From CALAMC01 sp964459465 (GTDB taxonomy: Bacteria; Zixibacteria; MSB-5A5; GN15; PGXB01), in assembly GCA_964459465.1 (NCBI GenBank), contig CAYWLR010000002.1, positions 1 to 64,000 of the forward strand: a stretch of DNA of 64,000 nt, in the 5' to 3' direction. Under the pieces are notes generated by a model. The model saw only the letters and a program-made list of their open reading frames with translations, had not been told where the DNA came from and made no database searches. The position numbers and the translations under genes were made by a program. This document shows positions 19,946-28,204 of the stretch, piece by piece; the stretch's first letter is position 1; each line of letters starts with the position of its first letter.

Positions 19946-20608
19946 TTATGCCAGCTTCATGACTTCTTTCACGAAGTTTTCTATGCCCCGCGACACCTGC
20001 GAAATCTTGGTCGCAAGCATATAGCAGGGGGTCGTTACAATTTTATTTTTCCTGTCCACAACCACATCAGTGGTTTGAGCTTTTATCGGCGTTGCGCCCA
20101 GTTCCGAGAGGGCTTTGCTCGTCCCCGGGTCGGTACCAATGGTCAATTCCGGGACGATTTTGGCGTCCTTGAGAGCCCCGGCGATAACGACGGGTGAAAT
20201 ACACAGCGCCCCGATGACTTTTCCCGCGGCGTGGGCCGCCTTAATAACTGCCGCCACTTGCGAATCGATTTTACAGTCGGTTCCATCCACGGCGAACGTG
20301 CATAGATTTTTGGCCGCGCCGAATCCTCCCGGAAACACCACCGCGTCAAAATCATCGATTTTCAGTTCATTCAGAGGTTTAATCTTACCGCGGGCGATCC
20401 TAGCCGACTCGATCAGGACGTTTCGGGATTCCCTGGCTGCGGGTTGTCCGGTCAGATGGTTGACAACGTGCATCTGTTCTTTATCCGGAGCAAAGCATTG
20501 CACTTCGGCCCCGACCTCGTCAAAATGCAAAAGGGTTAAAACGGCCTCATGTATTTCGGAACCGTCGAATACTCCGCACCCCGCCAAGACAACGCCTATT
20601 TTTTTCAT
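19946..20608 (-). CDS. elbB: ElbB-family glyoxalase (DJ-1/PfpI superfamily)
   Basis: About 221 residues. The start is ATG 20608 because a perfect GGAGGT lies six bases upstream; the in-frame GTG at 20614 would touch that site. The sequence follows ElbB throughout: VVLAGCGVFDGSEIHEA at the N-terminus, VVFPGGFGAAKNL in the middle, and the nucleophile elbow ALCISPVV with its conserved Cys. ElbB-type proteins of the DJ-1/PfpI fold show glyoxalase III activity in vitro and were once linked to isoprenoid synthesis; the cellular role is uncertain. The Cys and the neighbouring Glu of the family are present, so it should be active. Confidence 0.9.
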   Translation of the reverse strand: MKKIGVVLAGCGVFDGSEIHEAVLTLLHFDEVGAEVQCFAPDKEQMHVVNHLTGQPAARESRNVLIESARIARGKIKPLNELKIDDFDAVVFPGGFGAAKNLCTFAVDGTDCKIDSQVAAVIKAAHAAGKVIGALCISPVVIAGALKDAKIVPELTIGTDPGTSKALSELGATPIKAQTTDVVVDRKNKIVTTPCYMLATKISQVSRGIENFVKEVMKLA

Positions 20609-20708
20609 ATTCACACCTCCGTCCTCAATTCACATCGCCTTGTATATTAAGCATTGTCTGAATCAGGGTCAACAAATAGATATCTCTTTCATACAAATTC
20701 AATTGGTT

Positions 20709-20736
20709 AAAAAAAAGCGGGGCATTCGAGCCCCGC
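20709..20736 (-). terminator. Rho-independent terminator of the Pal-like lipoprotein gene
   Basis: On the - strand a GCGGGGC/GCCCCGC stem (20730-20736 with 20717-20723) with a 6-base loop is followed by eight T. It lies 19 bases past the stop at 20755. Confidence 0.9.
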
Positions 20737-20754
20737 CGTAAATTTCCGGGGGAA

Positions 20755-21348
20755 TTACAGCCGGCCCCATAATTTAAGGACAACCCGGCGGTTTTTTGCA
20801 TTGGCGTCCCTTTCGTCGCCCATAGCCACCGGACGATTTTCGCCCTGGCTGACGATGAACATCCGATAAAGGGCGATACCATACTGGTCAACCAGATATC
20901 TCTGAACGGCTTCAGCGCGGGCTTTGCCCAGCATTAAATTATAATCGGCCGGGCCGGTTTTATCGGTATGGCCGGTCATTTCCAGAAGAGAGCGCGGATA
21001 ATCGATCATCTTTTGGCCGAGTTCCTCCAAATAATCTCGGGAAATCTGCGTTAACTCATGGCTGTCGAAATTGAAATTGACGACGCCTTCCCAAATAACC
21101 TGATAATTTTCAAAACCTTTGGCTTCATTCAGAGCCATATCGGCTTTATCGGAAAGCTCGGCGGTCAGTGCCTGCATTCTTTTGATTTCATCGGCATTGA
21201 GTGCCGTTTGAGCTTTCACGGTATTCATTTCGGCCTGCATTTCTGCCTGCACTTCGGCAATGCGCTGGTCAACATACCCTTTGCTGGCACAACCCGCCAC
21301 CAGCAGGCCGCCAATCAGGGCAAAGACCATAAGAATCTTAAAACGCAT
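20755..21348 (-). CDS. Pal-like OmpA-family lipoprotein
   Basis: 197 residues with a clear lipobox (LLVAGC, Cys 20), a coiled-coil-like stretch rich in Glu, Ala and Gln (about 25-80), and a C-terminal OmpA-like domain (about 95-197) that binds the diaminopimelate peptide of peptidoglycan. The GHTDKTG motif and the Leu-x-x-x-x-Arg-Ala pattern (NLMLGKARAEAVQ) are intact. It should sit in the outer membrane and hold it to the wall. A GGAGG site 4 bases before the ATG supports the start. No tolQRAB genes are near, so it may be an extra Pal or Lpp-like tether rather than the Tol partner. It is a single-gene unit closed by a terminator. Confidence 0.88.
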   Translation of the reverse strand: MRFKILMVFALIGGLLVAGCASKGYVDQRIAEVQAEMQAEMNTVKAQTALNADEIKRMQALTAELSDKADMALNEAKGFENYQVIWEGVVNFNFDSHELTQISRDYLEELGQKMIDYPRSLLEMTGHTDKTGPADYNLMLGKARAEAVQRYLVDQYGIALYRMFIVSQGENRPVAMGDERDANAKNRRVVLKLWGRL

Positions 21349-21442
21349 TTGTCCTCCATGAATAAATGGTTAATTGACTTCTTTTGGGCTATGATATATG
21401 GCTTTATGCGGAACTGTCAAGGTTAAATTTGCTTAAATCCGC

Positions 21443-22249
21443 CTATTGCTTTATGGCTCCGGCAGTTATGCCGGAGACGATCTGTTTTTGAAAGAGCCAG
21501 AAGATTACCAGAACCGGAACCACGGCCAGCGATGAACCGGCCATCAGGTGTGGCCAGTCGATGGCCTGATGCCCCTGATATAAGGCCAATCCAACCGGGA
21601 GTGTTCGCAATGAATCGGAACTGGTAAGAATGAAGGGATATAAAAACGAATTCCAGTTCACCAGAAATACCTGAATGGCCAGGACGGCCAGGGCCGGTTT
21701 ACACAGAGGCATGACGATTTTAAACAGAATGCGAAATTCGCCGGCGCCATCCATTCGTGCGGCTTCCTCCACCGATGGCGGCAGAGAATCTATGTATTGC
21801 TTTACCAGAAAGACCCCGATCGGACTGACCAGGAATGGCAGAATCAGAGCGGCATAGGTATCGTATAGTCCCAACTTGAAAATCAAAAGGTAGAGCGGAA
21901 TAATTATGATATGGACGGGAATCATAAGCACGAAGATTATAGAATAAAACCAGAAGCGTTGGCCGATGATTTTATATCGGGAAAGGGCGTAGCCGGTCAT
22001 GAAGCAAAACAATATGTTCCCGGCTGTAACCGCCAGTCCCACCAGCGCGGAATTCAGAAAATAGCGAACCATCCCGCCGCTTTGGAATATATCCCGATAG
22101 ATATCAAAGGTGAAGGCCGCCGAAATGAAATCCGAAAGGGAGAGCCCCTGATCGGCGGGCATGAATGAAATGCGAAACATCCACAGAAGCGGGAAGACCA
22201 TGACCAGGAGAATCAAAATCAAAATTGTATATTTAAAGATTTTCACCAA
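21443..22249 (-). CDS. Carbohydrate ABC transporter permease (MalG family)
   Basis: 268 residues with six predicted membrane helices. The cytoplasmic EAA loop, which docks on the ATPase, is seen as EEAARMDGAGEFRILFKIV near residue 160. The C-terminus ends SGITAGAIKQ, the usual MalG-type end. With the next two genes it forms a CUT1-type sugar importer: this gene overlaps the MalF-like gene by 7 bases, which overlaps the binding protein by 4. The sugar is unknown. Confidence 0.92.
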   Translation of the reverse strand: MVKIFKYTILILILLVMVFPLLWMFRISFMPADQGLSLSDFISAAFTFDIYRDIFQSGGMVRYFLNSALVGLAVTAGNILFCFMTGYALSRYKIIGQRFWFYSIIFVLMIPVHIIIIPLYLLIFKLGLYDTYAALILPFLVSPIGVFLVKQYIDSLPPSVEEAARMDGAGEFRILFKIVMPLCKPALAVLAIQVFLVNWNSFLYPFILTSSDSLRTLPVGLALYQGHQAIDWPHLMAGSSLAVVPVLVIFWLFQKQIVSGITAGAIKQ

Positions 22250-23106
22250 ATCCGCCTCTGTCGTAACAACCGGAATTGCATCAGTGAAAAGACAGCGATG
22301 ATGATGAATAATACATAGGCCGCGGCGGAGGCATAGCCGAACTCAAAACGGCTTAAGCCCGCTTCATATATAAAATATACGGCGGTCGAAGTCCCATAAC
22401 GGCCTCGGGTCATGACAAAGATTTCCACGAACACCTGAAAAGATTTAATAGTATTTATGACGATTATGAACAGCGCCACTGGTTTTAAAAGAGGTAAGGT
22501 GATATATCGGAATTTCTGCCAGGCGCCGGCCCCGTTAACCTCGGCGGCTTCATACAACTCCTCCGGGATTGATTTCAGCCCGGCCAGAAACAACAGCATA
22601 TAGTACCCGACCGACATCCAGACATCCATTGCCATAATCGCATAAAGAGCCGTGGAGCTGGACAGTAAAAACCCGTTCGGGGGCGGCGAAAATCCGAGCA
22701 TTTCGGCCAGAAGATAAATATACCCTCCGCGTGAATATAGATTAGTGAAAACCAGGGCCACGACAATCATCGATGTCACCGAAGGCATAAAATAGGCCGA
22801 CCGGAATATGGTGCGCCCGACAAAATTCCGGTTGACCAGCAGGGCGAGTCCCAATGCAATAACGGTTGTGACCGGAATCGTTCCGATGACGAAAATGAAA
22901 GTGTTCTTTAAGGAAACCAGAAATGATTGGTCGGAAAACAGGGCAATATAATTTTCCAGCCCGACCCAGGCATATGACGGCCGCAACAGGCGGTAATCAG
23001 AAAAGCCCAGCACCAGCGAATAAATCAAAGGGAAAAACCAGAAAACGGCGAAAGACACAATCCAGGGTGAGGCAAACAACGCGCCTATGGATTTATTTCG
23101 GATCAT
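22243..23106 (-). CDS. Carbohydrate ABC transporter permease (MalF/UgpA family)
   Basis: 287 residues, six predicted helices (first near residues 10-30, FASPWIVSFAVFWFFPLIYS). The EAA loop reads LYEAAEVNGAGAWQKFRYI near residue 188, followed by LPLLKP. It pairs with the MalG-like permease to form the membrane channel. There is no long N-terminal extension of the E. coli MalF kind. Translational overlap on both sides indicates fixed stoichiometry within one importer. Confidence 0.92.
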   Translation of the reverse strand: MIRNKSIGALFASPWIVSFAVFWFFPLIYSLVLGFSDYRLLRPSYAWVGLENYIALFSDQSFLVSLKNTFIFVIGTIPVTTVIALGLALLVNRNFVGRTIFRSAYFMPSVTSMIVVALVFTNLYSRGGYIYLLAEMLGFSPPPNGFLLSSSTALYAIMAMDVWMSVGYYMLLFLAGLKSIPEELYEAAEVNGAGAWQKFRYITLPLLKPVALFIIVINTIKSFQVFVEIFVMTRGRYGTSTAVYFIYEAGLSRFEFGYASAAAYVLFIIIAVFSLMQFRLLRQRRIW

Positions 23107-24335
23107 TCGGGCTTTTGAATAATTTTCTCGATTTCTTTTTTACCGCCGTATAAGCCCTCGGCCATCGGGACACCATTGAAGAGAATATTTTCCAGTGTTC
23201 TTTCGACGATGTCTTCTATATACACCCAGTTTTTATCGATTTCAGGCATCCGGGACCGCTGTAACTGCCGTACAAATGTGGCCAGATGCGGGTCTTCGGT
23301 AAAAAACGGATCCTCGGCGGCGGCCTTGTTCGACGGATTGGCCGACATATTGGCCCGGCAAAATTCCAATTGATTTTCTTTGCTGACAATATGGCGAATA
23401 AATTTTATTGCCGCCTCTTGATGCGGGCAGGATTCGCTTATGGCCAGGTATTCCCCTCCCAAAAATGAAATACCCGGATATTTTGGCCCGGGGAAAACAT
23501 GAGTCGAAAAGTCAATTTTATGATTTTCATTACGGATACGTTTCAGTAGCCAATCGCCTGAAATTATCACCCCGACCTTGCCTTCAAGAAAAGCATCCTC
23601 AAGCCTTCGCTGGGTATCGACCAGCCCGGTACTATCGCACAACTCCTTATAATATTTAAGAGCGTCATAAGCGCGGTCGGTGGCAAAGGTGCTGAATTTT
23701 CCGGTCGTGCTGATTAAATAGCCACCATTGGACCATAAAAATGGCAGAAATTTCTTATATAACGTGTGCTTTTCGGCGGCGTTGGCCCCGAAACCATAAA
23801 TATCCTTGCCGAGCGAATCAATTTTGTAGCACATCTCTTTTAGAAGGTCCCAGTTAAATGGGATGAAATCGTCGGCCAGCCCGGCTTTTCTACTTAATGA
23901 ATTGTTGACATACAATACCCGCGTTCCCAAAATCCAGGGAAAAGCATAAATGCGATCATTATATGCGGTCGGTTGCCAACCGAAAAAAGCGGCCTTATCG
24001 TTTTGCACATCCGTCGTGATATCGGCCAGCTGTCCTGACAGGGCGAATTCCGCAATCCAGTCCGAACCCAGTTCGATAATGTCGGGTGCCGTGCCCGAGG
24101 AAAAGGCCAGGACGATTTTATCGTGACCGTTGGCCCAGGTCAGATCGGTAATTTTAATTTTAATGCCGGGATTTTTTGTCTCAAAATCCGCCACCATTTT
24201 CTCGATGGTCGGTTTGATGGCCGGGTCGGTGGAAAATTGCCACCATTCCAGAGTGACCGGTCCGGTTTGGTTGCTGTCGCATGATATCAGGCAGAGGACC
24301 GCAAAAACCATCATGTGTATTATTATTTTTTTCAT
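23103..24335 (-). CDS. Sugar ABC transporter substrate-binding lipoprotein
   Basis: 410 residues. The lipoprotein signal ends LISC (Cys 19). The mature part is a cluster B (SBP_bac_1) solute-binding protein: LEWWQFSTDPAIKPTIE at the start, ADFETKNPGIKIKI, and FSSGTAPDIIELG, all typical. It captures a sugar or oligosaccharide outside the membrane and delivers it to the two permeases encoded just downstream. The genome must supply a shared MsmK/UgpC-type ATPase elsewhere, since none is in the cluster. No Shine-Dalgarno sequence precedes the ATG, and the best promoter ends only six bases upstream of it. Confidence 0.93.
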   Translation of the reverse strand: MKKIIIHMMVFAVLCLISCDSNQTGPVTLEWWQFSTDPAIKPTIEKMVADFETKNPGIKIKITDLTWANGHDKIVLAFSSGTAPDIIELGSDWIAEFALSGQLADITTDVQNDKAAFFGWQPTAYNDRIYAFPWILGTRVLYVNNSLSRKAGLADDFIPFNWDLLKEMCYKIDSLGKDIYGFGANAAEKHTLYKKFLPFLWSNGGYLISTTGKFSTFATDRAYDALKYYKELCDSTGLVDTQRRLEDAFLEGKVGVIISGDWLLKRIRNENHKIDFSTHVFPGPKYPGISFLGGEYLAISESCPHQEAAIKFIRHIVSKENQLEFCRANMSANPSNKAAAEDPFFTEDPHLATFVRQLQRSRMPEIDKNWVYIEDIVERTLENILFNGVPMAEGLYGGKKEIEKIIQKPE

Positions 24336-24341
24336 AGCCCG

Positions 24342-24371
24342 AGAATAAGTAAAGTCCTAAACAGTTGTCAA
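24342..24371 (-). promoter_or_regulatory. Promoter of the sugar importer operon
   Basis: On the - strand a perfect TTGACA (24371-24366), an 18-base spacer and TATTCT (24347-24342) end six bases before the ATG at 24335. Transcription would then begin at or next to the start codon, giving a leaderless or nearly leaderless message. Confidence 0.45.
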
Positions 24372-24418
24372 GTAAACTTTTTGTTGATTTCGCATCGTAA
24401 TCGCTATTTCATCATTTT

Positions 24419-25279
24419 ATGACAAACGTCGGATCGAGATTCATCATTTTTGCCCTGATACTGACGAATGCCCGTGATGCTTGTGCCGATGACATTGCCA
24501 GTCAGGCGTCAATCTGGTTTGACGGGGCCACTTTGCCGACATTGATATTATCGGTGGTATGCATTGCCATTGTCGCCTATGCCATTCGGGCCTCAAAATC
24601 CGGCCGGGGCATAACGATCAGAGAAATTCCGGGGCTGGCCGCGGTTGAAGAAGCGGTCGGGCGCGCCACCGAAATGGGCTCGCCCATGCTTTTTACTCCC
24701 GGCTGGGGAGGAGATATCCAGCGCCCGACCACGATCGCCTCGATGAATATTCTGTCCACGGTGGCGGAAAAGGCGGCCGAGTACGATTGTCGTTTGATAT
24801 ACCCGACCCACGACCCGGTTATCATGGCCGTCGCACAGGAAGTCGTGAGGGAGAGTTGCTACAAAGCCGGTTATCCCGACCGATATCGTCCCGACGATAT
24901 TTTTTATATTTCATCGTCGCAGTTCGGTTATGCCGCGGCAGTTGACGGGTTTATCAGTCGGACGAAACCAGCCTCGGTATTTTTACTTGGGACATTTGAG
25001 GCAGAATCGCTCATTCTGGCCGAAACCGCCAATTCAATCGGGGCCATGCAAATCGCCGGAACCGATTCAACCATTCAGCTGGCCTTTTTTATTGTCGCCT
25101 GTGATTACACGCTTATCGGAGAGGAGTTATTCGCGGCGTCGGGATATCTGTCGAGAAACCCGGCGATACTGTCGTCGGTCAGGGCGCAGGACATAATTAA
25201 AATACTGATTGCCCTGTTCGTCATTATTGCCATGGCCTGGGCGACAATTGATCCTCTGTCAACGTGGTGGAAATTCTGA
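24419..25279 (+). CDS. Membrane protein of unknown function, first gene of a four-gene cassette
   Basis: 286 residues. A signal-like hydrophobic segment (about 5-22), a membrane helix (about 40-60, TLILSVVCIAIVAYAI), a long soluble domain (about 65-255) and a last helix (about 260-278). The soluble domain begins EIPGLAAVEEAVGRATEMG and contains MLFTPGWGGDIQRPTT, YPTHDPVIM and FLLGTFEAESLILAET, an alternating pattern that may be a Rossmann-like alpha/beta fold. I recall similar sequences grouped under a domain of unknown function (DUF6754), but cannot confirm that here. No catalytic motif is recognised. Its stop overlaps the next ATG by one base (TGATG). It is the most likely core of the cassette because it has the only large domain predicted to face the cytoplasm. 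Confidence 0.7.
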   Translation: MTNVGSRFIIFALILTNARDACADDIASQASIWFDGATLPTLILSVVCIAIVAYAIRASKSGRGITIREIPGLAAVEEAVGRATEMGSPMLFTPGWGGDIQRPTTIASMNILSTVAEKAAEYDCRLIYPTHDPVIMAVAQEVVRESCYKAGYPDRYRPDDIFYISSSQFGYAAAVDGFISRTKPASVFLLGTFEAESLILAETANSIGAMQIAGTDSTIQLAFFIVACDYTLIGEELFAASGYLSRNPAILSSVRAQDIIKILIALFVIIAMAWATIDPLSTWWKF

Positions 25280-25896
25280 TGAAGCAACGCCTGCCCGTCA
25301 TAATCTGTTTTCTGGCCGGAACCATCATGTTCCTGCAGTATTTTTCTCCACACCCGGTGGCCCGGAGTGTGTATTCGGCCATACTTGATTACTGGCAGAT
25401 AATCTTTGCTTTCACTTTGCTGGTCGGCGTGGCCGCCTTTATTAAATCGAATTTAAAACAGATATCCCGCGGGCACGATATCCCATACCGACTGGTCGCC
25501 ATTGCAGGTATAGTTCTCATGCCGATCTTGGCCATAATCGGTGGCATTAAAATTGATTCGCCGTTTTTGTGGGTTTTTGAAAATGTTATCGCTCCCATGC
25601 AGGCCACGGTTTTTTCACTGCTGGCGTTTTTCGTGGCTTCGGCCTCATTTCGCGGATTTCGCGCCCGCAACCTTCAGGCTTCGATACTTTTGGGCACCGC
25701 CCTGATTGTTCTGGTGGGTCGCGTTCCCGTTGCGGATATGATTTCCGAGTATTTTCCGAAACTAACTTTCTGGATACAGAACTATCCCTCGATGTCGGCG
25801 CGGCGGGCGATTTTGATCGGTATCGGTCTGGGTTCAATGACAACCGCCTTCCGGGTTATTTTGGGCATAGAACGAACTTATTTAAAGGGTGAATGA
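25279..25896 (+). CDS. Integral membrane protein of unknown function, second cassette gene
   Basis: 205 residues from ATG 25279; an upstream GTG at 25264 is possible but lies inside the first gene. About five to six helices: residues about 8-22, 35-55, 72-92, 105-122, 130-150 and 180-195. There are few charged residues except short basic loops (KSNLKQISRGH, RGFRARN). It matches no transporter family I know. It overlaps the first gene by one base and the third by four, so the cassette is translated as one unit. Confidence 0.7.
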   Translation: MKQRLPVIICFLAGTIMFLQYFSPHPVARSVYSAILDYWQIIFAFTLLVGVAAFIKSNLKQISRGHDIPYRLVAIAGIVLMPILAIIGGIKIDSPFLWVFENVIAPMQATVFSLLAFFVASASFRGFRARNLQASILLGTALIVLVGRVPVADMISEYFPKLTFWIQNYPSMSARRAILIGIGLGSMTTAFRVILGIERTYLKGE

Positions 25897-26711
25897 TGAC
25901 GCCAGCCGGTATAAGATGGACAATATTCGCCGGGTTGTTCGCGGTGGTCACGCTGTCCTACCTGGTCGTGGTAGATTTCGGTTCATTGACGTCACCGGAA
26001 GTGCAAAAAAGCTATGATTATCTGGAGAATCTTCCCGAAGGCGCAGTTGTCATGGTATCTTTCGATCATGAAGCGTCCTCGCTTCCGGAAATTCAACCGA
26101 TCGCGCTGGCCATTTTAAGGCATATCTTTCGAAACAATTTGAAACCGGTGGGTGTGTCGCTGTTCGCCGAAGGGACCGCAATCGGGTATCGCCTCATGAA
26201 TAAAACTGCCGGAGAATTCGGCAAGAAATACGGAACCGATTATGTCTTCATGGGCTTCAAACCCCAGCAGATCGCCGCCATACTGGGCATGGGAGAATCC
26301 ATTAAAAATATATTTCCGGAAGACTATCTGGGCACGCCGGTCGGAAGACTCCCGCTGATGGCCGATATCGAAAACTACGATGATATCGAGATGGTGATTT
26401 CTATCGCCGACGGTTCTCTGACGGTGCACTGGATTGAGTACGCCGGGGCCAAATACGACCAGCCGGTCATGGCCGGGCTTACCGCCGCCATGATTACGTC
26501 GTATGACCCATATCTTTCCTCCGGCCAGCTTTTTTCGGTGGTCGGCGGGCTCAAGGGGGCGGCCGAATACGAGTCCCTGATTGGCCGCAAGGGGGGAGGA
26601 ACCCGGGGGATGATGGCGCAGACAACGACTCATTTGTATGTGATTGTCCTGATCATAATCGGGAATATATTTTATTTTCGCGGTAGGGCAAAAGGCGGAG
26701 CAAAGCAGTAA
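25893..26711 (+). CDS. Membrane-anchored extracytoplasmic protein of unknown function, third cassette gene
   Basis: 272 residues: one N-terminal helix (about 10-28, FAGLFAVVTLSYLVVV), a soluble domain of about 210 residues, and one C-terminal helix (about 240-258, TTHLYVIVLIIIGNIFYF) followed by a basic tail. The soluble part begins EVQKSYDYLENLPEGAVVMV and contains IGYRLMNKTAGEFGKKYGTD and FMGFKPQQIAAILGMGESI. By the positive-inside rule the loop probably lies outside the cytoplasm. No enzyme motif is visible. The ATG at 25893 overlaps the previous stop (ATGATGA). Confidence 0.7.
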   Translation: MMTPAGIRWTIFAGLFAVVTLSYLVVVDFGSLTSPEVQKSYDYLENLPEGAVVMVSFDHEASSLPEIQPIALAILRHIFRNNLKPVGVSLFAEGTAIGYRLMNKTAGEFGKKYGTDYVFMGFKPQQIAAILGMGESIKNIFPEDYLGTPVGRLPLMADIENYDDIEMVISIADGSLTVHWIEYAGAKYDQPVMAGLTAAMITSYDPYLSSGQLFSVVGGLKGAAEYESLIGRKGGGTRGMMAQTTTHLYVIVLIIIGNIFYFRGRAKGGAKQ

Positions 26712-27322
26712 TGGATATCGGCATAATCATTGCAGGCATCCTGACATTGGCCATTTTTACATTTTTATATAGGGATAATCCAATCTATCGGATGGTGGAG
26801 CATTTGCTGATCGGCCTGTCGATCGGGTATGCCCTGGTGATTTACTGGCAGACGACGTTGGTGGATATATTATTTCGGCCCCTTTTAACGGGCGGAAAAC
26901 CGGTTTTGCTGATACCTTTGGTGCTGGGACTTTTGATGTTCAGTCGTTTCAGTTCCCGTCTATCATGGCTGTCGCGTATTCCGATTGCCTTCATGATCGG
27001 TGCCGGGGCGGGCGTGGCTATACCGGCCATGCTGTATGCCCGCACCTTAAAACAGGTTTCGGCCTCGGTCATGCCCGTGATCGACGATGGCGGATTTCAT
27101 TTCGAAGCACTAGTGGTGGCGCTGGGGTTATTATCCACTCTGGCCTATTTTTATTTCAGCCGCGAGCATGAGGGACTTATGGGCAGAGCGGCTCGACTGG
27201 GAACTTATTTTTTGATGGTGTTTTTCGGCGCCACGTTCGCCTATACGGTCATGTCGCGCATGTCAACATTTATAGGTCGCATTGATTTTCTCCTGACCGA
27301 TTTTCTCCGTCTGATTGGATAA
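26711..27322 (+). CDS. Integral membrane protein of unknown function, fourth cassette gene
   Basis: 203 residues with about six helices (about 3-20, 30-50, 58-78, 85-105, 130-150 and 160-180). A one-base TAATG overlap couples it to the third gene. It contains the short motif NPIYRMVEHLLIGLSIGYA near the N-terminus. Size and hydrophobicity parallel the second gene, so the two may form a heteromeric channel or scaffold; this is inference. No family recognised. Confidence 0.7.
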   Translation: MDIGIIIAGILTLAIFTFLYRDNPIYRMVEHLLIGLSIGYALVIYWQTTLVDILFRPLLTGGKPVLLIPLVLGLLMFSRFSSRLSWLSRIPIAFMIGAGAGVAIPAMLYARTLKQVSASVMPVIDDGGFHFEALVVALGLLSTLAYFYFSREHEGLMGRAARLGTYFLMVFFGATFAYTVMSRMSTFIGRIDFLLTDFLRLIG

Positions 27323-27380
27323 CTCGTCCCGAACAAATGGCGAGCAGTCTCGTAAAATGTCGGTAAATGGCTAAAGGGAG

Positions 27381-28148
27381 ATGGAAATAAAAATAGGCAC
27401 ATCGGGGTATAGTTTTGTCGACTGGGTCGGACCGTTTTATCCGGAAAAAATAGAAAAGGGCAAGATGCTCGACTATTATGTAAAATATTTTGACACGGTC
27501 GAAATAAATTCAACGTATTATCGTATCCCGCACCCGGCCGTTATGGCCAAAATTGAACGGAAAACACCGCCGCAATTCGAATTCATGGTCAAAGTCCCGC
27601 AGTCCCTGACTCATGATAGAAAGAATATTTCAGCAACGGTCAACGAATTCAAAGATTGTCTTAAGCCTTTGGAGGAAAGCGGCAAACTCAAGGGTTTGCT
27701 GGCTCAATTTCCGTATTCGTTTAAATTCAATCAAAAGAACCTGGATTATATAAAATCCTGCCGGGAGTGTCTTTCCCCGCAGCGGATGTTCGTGGAATTT
27801 CGCCACGATGGCTGGGTCAACCGGACAATGTATGATGCTTTTAAAAATAATGATATCGGTTATGTCGCGGTCGATGAGCCGCAGTTGCCGGGACTTCTGA
27901 AACCGGATTGTTTCAACACGACCGGGACTGGTTATATCCGCCTTCACGGCCGTAACGCCGAAAAGTGGTGGGAAGGAGGCGCCCTGCGCTACGACTACGA
28001 CTACAGCCCGGAGCAATTGCAGGAATGGAAGGAAAAAATCAATAAATTGGAAGACAAGGCTGACAAGGTATACATCTTTTTCAATAATTGTCATGCCGGA
28101 CAAGCCATAAAAAACGCCCGGGAAATGAAACAAATGCTTATGATATAG
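27381..28148 (+). CDS. DUF72 (YecE-like) protein
   Basis: 255 residues, the standard length of the DUF72 family, a TIM-barrel fold of unknown biochemical role. Signatures are complete: IKIGTSGYSFVDWVGPFYP at the N-terminus, VEINSTYYRIP, EFRHDGW, and GYIRLHGRN in the second half. The start has an unusually close AAGGGAG directly abutting the ATG, yet the family start at MEIKIGTSGY leaves no alternative. It lies 58 bases after the membrane cassette and may be co-transcribed, with no evident functional link. Confidence 0.92.
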   Translation: MEIKIGTSGYSFVDWVGPFYPEKIEKGKMLDYYVKYFDTVEINSTYYRIPHPAVMAKIERKTPPQFEFMVKVPQSLTHDRKNISATVNEFKDCLKPLEESGKLKGLLAQFPYSFKFNQKNLDYIKSCRECLSPQRMFVEFRHDGWVNRTMYDAFKNNDIGYVAVDEPQLPGLLKPDCFNTTGTGYIRLHGRNAEKWWEGGALRYDYDYSPEQLQEWKEKINKLEDKADKVYIFFNNCHAGQAIKNAREMKQMLMI

Positions 28149-28204
28149 ATTTTTTTATTGATTTGAACGCGTGATTTTTTTAATTGGAAGCTTTGGGGAT
28201 AGTG

